Assembly: GCA_032229975.1 (NCBI GenBank)
Contig: JAVXVG010000015.1
Coordinates: forward strand, 1-64,000
Direction: 5' to 3'
DNA: 64,000 nt
From: JAIVGV01 sp032229975
GTDB lineage: Bacteria > Acidobacteriota > Blastocatellia > Pyrinomonadales > Pyrinomonadaceae
The translations under genes were made by a program, and so were the position numbers. Under the pieces are notes generated by a model, which saw only the letters and a list, made by a program, of their open reading frames with translations, was not told the DNA's origin and searched no databases. Of this stretch, positions 45,708 through 54,300 are shown one piece after another (position 1 is the first letter of the stretch; every line of letters starts with the position of its first letter).

Positions 45708-47000
45708 TCATTCTTCGAGCTTCACCGCTAACAAGCTCTTGTGAGGGCAGCGCGCCACCCCCTTCTCAAATCCATTCGGATAATACATACCCGTGCCAAA
45801 ACAGTCCGGACATTTTGACGCGTCCACATCTGCCTTCGGCGACGACTGTTGCTCTAACGCCTCCGCATCAATCTGCCGCTTCTCTTTTTTCCAAAGCCGC
45901 CGCCGAAGATGTTCGGCTAAGAACGCGGGGACGTTTGAGACGGTCGTTCGACCTGCAGCAATCTTTAGTTCGGTGATGAGTACTTCCGCCAACTCTTCCC
46001 AACGTCCAGCATCAGACGCGTTAGGTGCCCTGCCCGTGATTTCAATGACTGCGCGTTTTACCGCGGAGACGAAACGGGCGAATGCCTCATCATCAATTAG
46101 ATCATCTTTAGTCTTAAAAGAAGTCTTAGGTACACCTGAAACCTCTGATTTGATTGAAGATAAACTCTGACTAGTCAGACTAGTTTCTAGTCCTACTAGT
46201 CTGTCTAGATTCTGGGCAGGGCTAGTCACACTAGTGTGACTAGTATGACTAGCCCTACTTATCTCGCTATATGAGTTTTCCTCCGGGAGGAAAACTGTAT
46301 ATTCGTTGCCATCATGTTCACCGATAATCTGTCTAACAGAGATGAGCCCTACATTTGCCAATCGTTCGATGTTCGCGTCGAACGTCACACGCGAACCGAT
46401 ATTTGCTTGCTTCATCAACTTCGGGCGCGAGATTCTAATTGAGCGCGCGGGGACAATAGCTCCCCTCGTTAGAGAATAGAGGCAATCATAAAGCTGTTTA
46501 CTCTTGCCCGTAAACAGTCCACTAGGCACTGCCTCCCTGTTAATGGAGTTGGCAAACTTCGTAAAATCTCGCTTCGGCGAAACCGGGTGTGGCTCCAACT
46601 GCGACTTACTCTTGGCTTTACCAAAGGAATTAAGATCGCTAGTCTCACTAGTCAGACTAGTCTGACTAGTGAGACTAGTCTCTGAACTCGAACCTTGGTT
46701 GCTATAATTTCCAGATGAATCAATAAGTGTATACGATTCAGAGAGTTTATGAGAGCCGTCTCTAACATTATCCGAAACGAGTTGAGGTTGAGATGGACTA
46801 GTCTGACTAGTCTGACTGGTAGTGGTAGTCTGACTAGTCAGACTAGATACAGATTTATCTTTCTGCGTGCTTGCCTGTGTTGATGGTCCGATCAAATCTT
46901 CATGTGGTAATCGGAGTGCAGGGGGAACTGTGAGTCCCAGCATCTTCTTAGGTTTGGGCGTCCGAAGGGAACTAGCCTGTTTCGGTTTCGTTTCTGCCAT
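45708..47000 (-). CDS. Winged-helix/zinc-finger protein with embedded ACTAGT arrays
   Basis: I do not recognise this 430-aa protein. A winged-helix-like DNA-binding domain occupies about 165-250 (KSKQLYDCLYSLTRGAIVPA, then a helix in which FDANIERLANVGLISVRQI lies). Low-complexity Thr-Ser-Gln/Leu tracts occur before it (about 50-70 and 105-120) and after it (about 250-275). The end carries a zinc-binding CPDCFGTG and a final RCPH. It is the third gene of a parA operon. The ATG at 47000 has GAGGTGA before it; an upstream GTG is possible. Place and domains suggest a partition or replication protein, but this is inference. The low-complexity tracts reflect DNA repeats (see the separate entries). 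Confidence 0.7.
   Translation of the reverse strand: MAETKPKQASSLRTPKPKKMLGLTVPPALRLPHEDLIGPSTQASTQKDKSVSSLTSQTTTTSQTSQTSPSQPQLVSDNVRDGSHKLSESYTLIDSSGNYSNQGSSSETSLTSQTSLTSETSDLNSFGKAKSKSQLEPHPVSPKRDFTKFANSINREAVPSGLFTGKSKQLYDCLYSLTRGAIVPARSIRISRPKLMKQANIGSRVTFDANIERLANVGLISVRQIIGEHDGNEYTVFLPEENSYSEISRASHTSHTSVTSPAQNLDRLVGLETSLTSQSLSSIKSEVSGVPKTSFKTKDDLIDDEAFARFVSAVKRAVIEITGRAPNASDAGRWEELAEVLITELKIAAGRTTVSNVPAFLAEHLRRRLWKKEKRQIDAEALEQQSSPKADVDASKCPDCFGTGMYYPNGFEKGVARCPHKSLLAVKLEE
46168..46254. repeat. ACTAGT palindrome cluster 1 (five copies)
   Basis: ACTAGT occurs at 46170, 46179, 46195, 46230 and 46239, with further CTAGT/CTAGC variants. The copy at 46195 lies in a different reading frame from the others (it codes part of Arg-Leu-Val rather than Thr-Ser), which points to selection on the DNA. 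Confidence 0.8.
46638..46681. repeat. ACTAGT palindrome cluster 2 (9-bp spacing)
   Basis: Four ACTAGT copies start at 46647, 46656, 46665 and 46674, exactly 9 bp apart, joined by CAG, CTG and GAG spacers. A degenerate GCTAGT lies at the left edge. Confidence 0.85.
46796..46847. repeat. ACTAGT palindrome cluster 3
   Basis: ACTAGT starts at 46797, 46806 and 46833, with degenerate ACTGGT and ACTAGA units on the same 9-bp grid. It lies in the amino-terminal coding part of the same gene. Confidence 0.8.
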
Positions 47001-47007
47001 GCTCACC

Positions 47008-47823
47008 TCACTTCACAGCAGTAAGCTTCTGCTTTGTAAGCTCAAGTCTGTCTAGAACTTCGTCCGTTAAGCTCCAGAGTTGGTCGGCAGCCCTATGAGT
47101 TCTTGCGTAGAGGACTGCAGGCAGCTTTTGAGAAGGAGCTTCGGCTACTTTCGAATAGTCATGCAGGTTTGTGTCAAAAACATGACCAACCAAGTTGAGT
47201 GCAGCTTCAACAGCTCCGCGCGACTCCGCAGAAAGATTACGCTGAGGCTTATATAGATTAATCACGGCACCTAGCATCCGTAGTTCAGAATTGACATTTT
47301 TGCGTACCTGCTCGATTGTATAGGCTAGGTCTGATAACCCCTGTAGTCCCATAGCATCGGCGGCGCAGGGAACGAGAACAAAATCCGCGGAATAAAGTGC
47401 GGCCGTCAGCAATTTGCCGAGTTGCGGGGGGCAATCAATAAAGATCAGATCATAGCCGTTCCCGTGCTCTTTTAGCTGGTTGCGAAGTCTATGAGTGAGA
47501 TAGTCGGGCTGCATTTCGAAGCGAGCTAAACGAATGTCAGCCGGAACTATGTCTAAATTATCTACAGGACTCTCAACAATTGCATCGTCAAGAGGTAAGG
47601 GCTCGACCTTCGTCCCAGCCGGTGATTCCGGCTCGATAAGGACGTGTGAAAGCGTCGCCTCGTAAACCTCCGGTTCAACCCAGCTACTGGTTAGGTTGCC
47701 TTGAGGATCGCAATCTACCGCCAAAGTCTGAAAACCGCGCAGGGCGCAACATGCTGCAAGCTCTCTAGTTAGGGTTGTTTTACCAACTCCACCTTTTTGA
47801 TTTGCGACCGCAACTGTGATCAT
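47008..47823 (-). CDS. ParA-family partition ATPase
   Basis: This 271-aa ParA/Soj-type ATPase has the deviant Walker A motif KGGVGKTT (residues 10-17), switch I VDCDPQGNLT and the Walker A' FIDCPPQ. Such ATPases bind nucleoid DNA non-specifically and segregate plasmids or chromosomes with a ParB and a centromere site. It has no amino-terminal HTH, so it is a type Ib-like or small ParA. Its ATG at 47823 overlaps the stop of the HTH gene (TGATG), and the 430-aa gene starts 7 bp after its stop. The operon probably encodes the partition system of an integrated plasmid-like element. The ParB partner may be the 430-aa protein or one of the two paralogues. Confidence 0.93.
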   Translation of the reverse strand: MITVAVANQKGGVGKTTLTRELAACCALRGFQTLAVDCDPQGNLTSSWVEPEVYEATLSHVLIEPESPAGTKVEPLPLDDAIVESPVDNLDIVPADIRLARFEMQPDYLTHRLRNQLKEHGNGYDLIFIDCPPQLGKLLTAALYSADFVLVPCAADAMGLQGLSDLAYTIEQVRKNVNSELRMLGAVINLYKPQRNLSAESRGAVEAALNLVGHVFDTNLHDYSKVAEAPSQKLPAVLYARTHRAADQLWSLTDEVLDRLELTKQKLTAVK

Positions 47824-48011
47824 CACGCAGCCTTTCCGAGTCGATACTCTATAAGACGATCTACATCCGAGCTCCTGACGAGTTTCACACGCTTGTCGAG
47901 CGGGTCGAGTTGGAAGGAAAGTGTCCCTTCAGCTAAAAGGGACGCCATCTTCTTTTTACTAACACCGAGACGCTTCTGCGCCTCAACAACCTTTAATAAG
48001 TAGGGGTCCAT
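47823..48011 (-). CDS. Small MerR/excisionase-type HTH protein
   Basis: This 62-aa protein contains a helix-turn-helix of the excisionase/MerR class (VEAQKRLGVSKKKMASLLAE) and a short wing (VKLVRSSDVDRLIEYRLG). It has an AAGGAGG site with five bases before the second of two adjacent ATGs, so 48011 is preferred over 48014. It overlaps the ParA start by one base. It probably regulates the operon by binding the iterons at 48105-48174, though it could be an excisionase for the island. Confidence 0.75.
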   Translation of the reverse strand: MDPYLLKVVEAQKRLGVSKKKMASLLAEGTLSFQLDPLDKRVKLVRSSDVDRLIEYRLGKAA

Positions 48012-48104
48012 CATTACCTCCTTAGAAAGCTTAATTAGGGGAAGAGACTATATGAAACCAATCGTTACTCGTCAACACTTTTTTGAACCGGTTCTTTGAA
48101 ATAT

Positions 48105-48174
48105 GTGGGTTCGACCATAAAGTGATTTTTGTCTACCATAAAGTGATCTTAATTCGACCATAAACTGATCCTGA
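48105..48174. repeat. Iteron array 1: three CATAAAGTG units upstream of the parA operon
   Basis: CATAAAGTG or one-mismatch CATAAACTG starts at 48116, 48137 and 48159, spaced 21 and 22 bp (two helical turns). GTGGGTTCGAC precedes the array and GATCCTGAT follows it. It lies about 95 bp upstream of the HTH-ParA operon and matches array 2 in both repeats and spacing. It is a likely operator, centromere or replication iteron set. Confidence 0.85.
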
Positions 48175-48201
48175 TACGATTACCGTCACATCCGATAAAT
48201 C

Positions 48202-48786
48202 TCACACCATCAAATTCTCCACCTTCTTCAGCCTTTTCGCCCTGATCTGTTCGACCTTATTCAGAGCATTCGAGAGTTCATCGACCGCGTCCATTAATTG
48301 GCTCAATACCTCATTATTCAAATCCTCCGGCTCGATCTCCCTCATGGCGAAGAAGATTCTCTTCATCTCCTCCCAGAAGACATGACGCGAATCAGACGGA
48401 TCAATCTCTAGCAACTCGTCCGCTTTCGCCAAGATTGTAGCCATCACCTCCGAAGATATCTCTTCATTTTTCGCCTCCCCTAGCATCTCCTTGACGCGCG
48501 CGCGCAACCTCGTCTGCGATCCCTGCACGGCGAGGTGGGCTTGTAACAGTTCGCGCCGGCACTGGCGCGCTTCGGCTGGAGTACAGTTCAAACGCTCCGG
48601 TGTGAGCCGCGCCAGTTGCGCCGCCTCCGACAAATTCACGCCGCCTTCGGCGAGCACCTGGGCCACGTCGGTAGGGAAGTGAAGTATCGACAGGTACTGT
48701 CCCGTGAAGCTGTTGACGGAGACTCTACCGGACGTTTCACGATCCAAGACGGCGCGCAGTTCACCAGCCGCCTTGATGTAAACCAT
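48202..48786 (-). CDS. ParB/KorB-like paralogue 1 (unknown function)
   Basis: This 194-aa protein is clearly related to the 262-aa protein encoded next to it; both contain a core such as LDRETSGR-V, HFPTDVAQVLAEG, NLSEAAQLARLTPERL and a following basic helix RTRLRARVKEML. AQLARL within that core could be the HTH of a DNA-binding domain. No ParB nuclease motif is visible, and it lacks the amino-terminal 80 residues of its paralogue. Its ATG at 48786 has no ribosome binding site; a TTTTTACTAAAC repeat lies directly upstream, suggesting self-regulation. It is probably a partition, copy-control or replication factor. Confidence 0.65.
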   Translation of the reverse strand: MVYIKAAGELRAVLDRETSGRVSVNSFTGQYLSILHFPTDVAQVLAEGGVNLSEAAQLARLTPERLNCTPAEARQCRRELLQAHLAVQGSQTRLRARVKEMLGEAKNEEISSEVMATILAKADELLEIDPSDSRHVFWEEMKRIFFAMREIEPEDLNNEVLSQLMDAVDELSNALNKVEQIRAKRLKKVENLMV

Positions 48787-48952
48787 CAGAATTTTTACTA
48801 AACAGGCGTAATTTAGCGGTAATAAGAGATTGACTATAAGTCAAAATGGTTCAGTCGCTTGTGGAAAACTTACAGGGGATTTAATGTCTTCAGATATTTT
48901 ACTAAACGGCAGCCATTTTCAGGGCTGTATGCAGAATTTTTACTAAACGGAG
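48787..48952. repeat. AT-rich TTTTTACTAAAC repeat family between the paralogues
   Basis: Three copies of an AGAATTTTTACTAAACRG-type unit occur at 48787-48808, 48883-48911 and 48932-48952, with ACTAAAC starts at 48797, 48901 and 48942. The first touches the start codon of the 194-aa gene and the last ends just 3' of the 262-aa gene. Related copies lie at 58770-58816. Confidence 0.8.
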
Positions 48953-48955
48953 TGT

Positions 48956-49744
48956 TCAAAGCTTAAGCTTGCTCGCTTGTGCCTGCCCCTTCCGCCGCTG
49001 AATCTTCGCCACAATGGCCATAACCGGCTCACTCGCCTTTAACAGCTCTTCTACCTCTTCGTCGGTCACGTCTTCGCGGCGGAGCCCACGGAACGCGAAC
49101 CCTAGCTGCTTTATCTGATCCCAGAAGAGGTGCGTCGGGTCGTATGGGTCAAAATCCTCTAAATCTTGCCATTCCTGCACCAGGTCTTCCGATGTAGACA
49201 AAGCCTCTATTTCAACCAAGGAAGTGCTGAGCAGCTCATTCACGCGCCTGCGCAGCCGCTCTCCCGATGCTTTCGTCTGGAGGTGTGAGGCGAGCAGGTC
49301 TGTGCGCGTGCGCTTCGCCTGCGCGGGCATGAGCTTTAGCCTCAGGTCGGTTACGCGGGCGAGTTGCTCAGCTTCAAAGAGATTTATCTCTCCTTCGGAC
49401 AGCGCTCTGGTCACGTCCGCGGGGAAGTAAAGAAGCCGCAGGTAGTGATCGACGAAGCTGGCAAGGGAGGTGCGCGACGATGTTTCACGGTCGAGGATGT
49501 CTGAGAGCCGCGCCGCCACTTTGAGCAGGTCTTCGCGCTCCCAACGACCGGGTCGCCCTCGCTTTGTGTCGGTGGCGGGATAACGCTGCACGTGGCGCGC
49601 GGCGCGGAGCATTCGCACCAACTCTTTGTCGCGTTGCGGGATAATGTCTGGCAGCGTGGAACGGAGCGAACTTAAGATACCACGCACAGCCTCAGGCGAG
49701 GCGAGCGGATCGTTTTGGCGTTGGCGTCTGCGGGTGGCTCTCAA
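48956..49744 (-). CDS. ParB/KorB-like paralogue 2 (unknown function)
   Basis: This 262-aa protein has a basic amino terminus (MRATRRRQRQND), a linker region with KRGRPGRWEREDLLKVAARL, then the same core as the 194-aa paralogue: LDRETSSRTSLASFVDHYLR, LLYFPADVTRALSEG, NLFEAEQLARVTDLRL and the RRRVNELL helix. The start is a TTG at 49744 without a strong ribosome binding site; an internal Met45 is the next option. Iteron array 2 lies about 160 bp upstream. Two paralogues in tandem suggest subfunctionalised replication or partition regulators. No family assignment is certain. Confidence 0.65.
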   Translation of the reverse strand: MRATRRRQRQNDPLASPEAVRGILSSLRSTLPDIIPQRDKELVRMLRAARHVQRYPATDTKRGRPGRWEREDLLKVAARLSDILDRETSSRTSLASFVDHYLRLLYFPADVTRALSEGEINLFEAEQLARVTDLRLKLMPAQAKRTRTDLLASHLQTKASGERLRRRVNELLSTSLVEIEALSTSEDLVQEWQDLEDFDPYDPTHLFWDQIKQLGFAFRGLRREDVTDEEVEELLKASEPVMAIVAKIQRRKGQAQASKLKL

Positions 49745-50229
49745 TTCAGTTCTAGATCTGACTTCCGAAGGATGTTACACAGATGCGTATAATACATATA
49801 GGAAAAGCAAATATCCACTGGAATCACCCATTGGGCACACAAACTACTTAGTTGTGTATCCATAGAATTGTGGTATAAGAGAGCAAGTTTTAGTGAGCGG
49901 TGTGGGTTTGCACATAAAGTGAGTTTCAGTGCGCATAAAGTGCTCACTATTCGTACATAAAGTGATCCTGAATGCCGCCCGTCTGATTCACCTCATCAGC
50001 TTTCACTACCCCAAGTCCCAACCCCATAATCTATAGAAGACTCACCAAAATCCTGCTCAAGGGAGGCTGTGAAACCATCAGACGCCATTTTCCATAATGA
50101 CAGTTTCGGAAAAAGGATATATCCTGTGTCAGCCCGTTTTGAACCGTAAAGGTGTCGGGGAAATCGCCTCCGGAGCCCCGGCTAGGCGCATGCTCGACCA
50201 TTCCGCTCTCTTGGGAGGCGTATCCGCCC
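49745..50229. other. Divergent intergenic region holding iteron array 2
   Basis: This 485-bp gap between the 262-aa gene (minus) and the integrase (plus) holds iteron array 2 and no supported gene. A 14-nt sequence TTGAACCGTAAAGG at 50139-50152 recurs at 60536-60549; this could be coincidence. Confidence 0.45.
49902..49971. repeat. Iteron array 2: three CATAAAGTG units upstream of paralogue 2
   Basis: CATAAAGTG starts at 49913, 49934 and 49956, spaced 21 and 22 bp, exactly as in array 1. GTGGGTTTGCA precedes it and GATCCTGAAT follows. Together with array 1 it marks a duplicated regulatory or replication site. Confidence 0.85.
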
Positions 50230-51222
50230 ATGGACAATCAGCCCGTCGAACCAGAAGTGGTCAACCTTCCGATGCGCCTGTCGGCGGGCGAGCATCCCAT
50301 CCCTCTCAAGCAGCACCTGCTGAACTTCCTCAACCGCTCGACCTCCGAACACACTCGCGAGTCTTACCGGCGCGCCATACTTGAGTTCCACCGCGCGGCG
50401 GGCAAGCACCTGCTCTTGGTGACTCAGCGCGAAGTGCTCGCCTGGCGAGACTCGCTCCTCTGGGCCAAGCAGTCGAATCAGACTGTCGCGGCCAAGCTCT
50501 CGGCGCTGCGCTCCTTCTACTCCTACCTGCAAAAGGTCTGCCCCGATCAGGTCCGGCTCAACCCGGCGGACGCACAGCTCGTGCCGCCACCCAAAATCCC
50601 GAACGCTTTGAAGGGAAGGGCGCTCACGCCGAGGGAGGCGAAGTTCCTCCTGCTCGGCCCCGACCGCACGACTCCCGAAGGCGCGCGCGATCACGCGCTG
50701 ATGCTCGTGATGCTGCGGCTCTCCTTGCGGGTCTCGGAAGCCAGCTCGATGCGCAAATCAAACATCGCTTGGAAGGAGGGGCGTTGGACGCTGACGCTGA
50801 AGGTGAAGGGCGGAGCTGAAGAACTCTGGCCGCTGCCGCCGGACGTGAAGCGGGCGGTTGACGAGTACCTTCAGCTCGACGAGAAGAGAAGGGAGACTTG
50901 GCCGGAGAACCGTTTCGAGGATCAGTTCGTCTTCCAACCCCTGATGAACCACCGGACGGGCGAGTACAACCGCGGTCTCACGCGGCAGATGATCGCCAAG
51001 ATCGTCAAAAAGTGGGCGCGCTACACGGGCGTCAAAGGCGAGGTCACGCCGCACGATTTGAGGCGCACGGCGATTACGCGGGCTCTCAACCAAGGGCGCA
51101 CCTATCGAGAGGTGCAGATGATGAGTAAGCACAAGGACCCGAAGACGGTCATGCGCTACGACTACGAGCGGGACAACCTAGACCGGAATCCGGTGAACAG
51201 CCTCAGCTACGACGAGGAGTGA
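50230..51222 (+). CDS. Tyrosine recombinase (XerC/D-like integrase)
   Basis: This 330-aa site-specific recombinase has an amino-terminal SAM-like core-binding domain (NRSTSEHTRESYRRAILEFH) and a complete catalytic domain: Arg167 (LRLSLRVSEASS), Lys193 (TLKVKGG), HDLRRT (His275, Arg278), His301 (SKHKDPKTV) and the nucleophile Tyr310 or Tyr312. The full catalytic set suggests that it is active. Island integrases usually lie near an attachment site, but no repeated att core was identified beyond the weak 14-nt match. The ATG at 50230 has GGGAGG 11 bases upstream. It could instead be a dimer-resolution recombinase of a plasmid-like element. Confidence 0.9.
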   Translation: MDNQPVEPEVVNLPMRLSAGEHPIPLKQHLLNFLNRSTSEHTRESYRRAILEFHRAAGKHLLLVTQREVLAWRDSLLWAKQSNQTVAAKLSALRSFYSYLQKVCPDQVRLNPADAQLVPPPKIPNALKGRALTPREAKFLLLGPDRTTPEGARDHALMLVMLRLSLRVSEASSMRKSNIAWKEGRWTLTLKVKGGAEELWPLPPDVKRAVDEYLQLDEKRRETWPENRFEDQFVFQPLMNHRTGEYNRGLTRQMIAKIVKKWARYTGVKGEVTPHDLRRTAITRALNQGRTYREVQMMSKHKDPKTVMRYDYERDNLDRNPVNSLSYDEE

Positions 51223-51366
51223 AACCCCCTAAAAAGTTTGGCAACTACTTAATTGGGAAAGGGGAGACGCCGACGCGCGATGATGCCGCAGACGGCTTGG
51301 CAGTGACTCCAATATAAAACTGCGCCGCGCCGCGTCAAACCGAGATCACCAGAAAACGAGGTGTTT

Positions 51367-51386
51367 CCACGTTCATATGAACGTGG
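51367..51386. terminator. Perfect 20-bp palindrome after the NACHT gene
   Basis: CCACGTTCATATGAACGTGG lies two bases beyond the NACHT gene stop codon (minus strand) and 145 bp past the integrase stop. It is likely a terminator for the convergent pair, although no T-run follows on either strand. Confidence 0.5.
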
Positions 51387-51388
51387 CT

Positions 51389-54300
51389 CTATTGAAGCTC
51401 TCCGCCGATCATGCCTTTGAGGGTTTGGAGCTTACCTTCATAAAGTGTCGGAACACCATTATCTAGACGTTCTACGATGTAATGCCGCAATGTGGCGTCC
51501 TCGAGAGCGTGTATGTGCCAAGCAACAATAAGGGAAATACATTTATCAGGATCAGACATTTGACCATAGCCTCTGAAATGATCTTCAAATGCCTCAAGTG
51601 GTATAGCAGCAAACCATCGATTATTCTCCCGAAGTCTGAGGGGATGCGACGAGAGGAAACGCCCGGCAAGACTCCGAATGGTACTATTTGGGTGATTAGT
51701 CCATAACTGGAAAATTCTGAAGTCAAGTTCCAAATTTGGCTGAGTGGTCCAAACTTCAGCATTGCTGAGCGCTGACAACGCGTATAAGGCAGCGCAGAGT
51801 TCCGCCGGAGTACCGTCGAGCATCGTAACTAATATTCCCCCGACGAGGTCTTTCTCCACGATCAAATCAGTGTCAGGCTCCGGTCTCGTATGTGAGCATA
51901 GCCAACCCAATCCAGTCGCGCCCTCGCAGCGGGAGAGTGTAACGGATGAATCCAGCATTTCGGTAAGCTGTTGTGCCGCGAGCTTATATCCACTAGGATC
52001 GTTGTTCGCTAGTGTCTGCCACCACACTGCCACCAGCAATGCGTCCCCTGAACTCGCAAGGTCTGCATCGGGTGATAAGAAACTCTTGCCCGCCTCTTTA
52101 CGAAATTCCGCACCGTATCTTCCCCTGACAAGTGCAGGAGTAGAGTTTATTCCATGTAACAACGATCCTAATCGAATCAACTGGCGCACGGCGGCTAGAA
52201 TAGTTTCAGGCCGCGCAGCCGCCTCATCGGCAAGGCAATTTATGAGAGCGATCAAGGTGTTGTTACGGTATGCCTGATCTGGATGAATAGCAGTGACGTC
52301 TCGCGTCAATTGCTGGATTAACACCTCACTTGATCTACCGCCTAGAACAGCCGCGAGCGGGATAACCTCACGCCACTGCTCATCCTCGAAGTGCGACTGG
52401 AGCACGCTGACAATCGTGTCCGTCTCGTTGCGTCCCGGATGCCACCCTTCGACCACTGCTCTGGCTGTAAGGAATTCTTGAAACGTTAAGTGGCGGAACT
52501 CAAAAAACTCGACTAGCCTACCGTTTTCTACGTCGAGTCCTGTCATCATCAGCAGGCTACTGCGGTCTTCCACCCGGTGAATAAATTCATCTACCGTTCC
52601 TTTTACATATCCGAGCTCGGTAGGCAGTGAGGCGCGCGCCTGTTGGAGCAACGTGATCAGTCGGGGGCGGCTAACCTTCTGGACGCCTTCAAACATCATC
52701 GCGGATGCGACGAAGCAAAGCTGTGGTAGAGCTTCTTCCTCAGGAATGGGCTCATGCCCTTCGGTATTCCATGTCATGAGAAGGACCTCGACAGCCTTGC
52801 CGTAGAGAACCGATCTTCGGGTTGGGAGAGAGCCGACCCAGCGTTTCACTAGCAGTAACGTCGTGAGTAAGAGGGGGTTAGTTGTAAGGCGACTGATGCG
52901 ATCATTGAGCGTGATCGTCTTGGCCAACTGCTCTGCATCAGAGCGGACTTTATCACTGTCACCTATAACTTCACGATGCCAAGCGACAGTGAGGCGCTGT
53001 ATATCACTCTCGTCGAGCGACGAGAGCTTGGTCTGAATACACACCGGGGCGAGGTGTGATGCCACGTGCCGGAAGCCTGCTTCGCGCGATGTGACGATTA
53101 GGGCAATACCTTGATACGCCTGGAGGGCCGCACGCAAGGTGCACACGAAGGCGGCCCGATCTCCTGGATCGGATATTTCGTCTAACCCGTCTACCAACAG
53201 AAGAACCTTCCCCGCAAGAAGCGCACGATCTACATGATCTCGAAAGATTTCAGCATGTTGACGCACAGGTTCACGGTGTGCGATCGCATCAACTAGATCA
53301 GCGAATGAGCCACGCGCCAACCCGCGAAGTTCTCGGCAACGGAAAAAGAGCGGCAGCCAATCCTTTTCGGAAAGGCCATCCGCAATCTGTTCCCGCCTGC
53401 TGGGATTGATGTACGCGACCGCCAGTCGTTTGATGAGTGTAGATTTACCGCCCCCGGGGGCCGCCAGTATTGCCATGCGCGGATTTTCGTCGACGACCGC
53501 GCCTACCGGTTTTCGTTCGGTAGTATTCTTAGCTACTTCAACGTCCAGATGTAGGGGGACGAATAGATTCTCAAGCCGGAGACGGCGGGAGCCCACATCG
53601 CTGTCTGCGGGTAATCCGTCGAGTTGGATGTAGCCGCACTCCTGTTCTAGATAATGGCGATATGCCGACAAAGCGTCAGTCGCGTCGGGCATAGTTCCCA
53701 AGTCTGCTGTTGGGGCCGGGTTGAGACATGAGAGAGCGTGCAGTTCGCCGCCGCAGTAGCGGTCGCTAGCGATCACCTCGTCGGCGATGGCCCGGGCTAA
53801 GGGCGTCCCGTCAGAGTGAATTAACGCAAAGTGAGTGCGCGCCTTGCCCTCGGTGTAATAAACAGACCAAACCCAGCCGCGTTCGTGGGCCAGTAAGTCC
53901 ACGCTCGGATCGAGAACAAGGTCATCTCTGCCTGCACAGTGACGGCCCGCAAGCTCTGTCGCCCTACTCTTATCGATGAGTATTCGCCCGCGGACCATCT
54001 CATCGACAACCTGTGTGCCTGTAAGGGTAATAATCTTGGTGCGTTGCCGTCGCAACTCCTGTTCTACCGCGGTTTCCGTGAAGCCAGAAAGAGAAACGAA
54101 GTAACCTGTTACAGGTGTTTCGTCGAGATGCTCAGCGTCAAGCGCGCCGACGAATTTATTTAGGTCTCCACCGCCAATGGGGTCTCCCGTTGCTTTACAC
54201 TCTGCTACCGCCCTTCGCGCCTCAAGACGGTGATCTGACGAGAGATCAATCTCACGGCCGGATTTGTGAATGTTCAGCCGTGGAACTTCATAGCCCAATG

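Noticed and set aside
46168..46847. CRISPR-like array in the ACTAGT clusters
   Set aside because: The units are 9 bp, have no unique spacers of 25-40 bp, and lie within a coding sequence.
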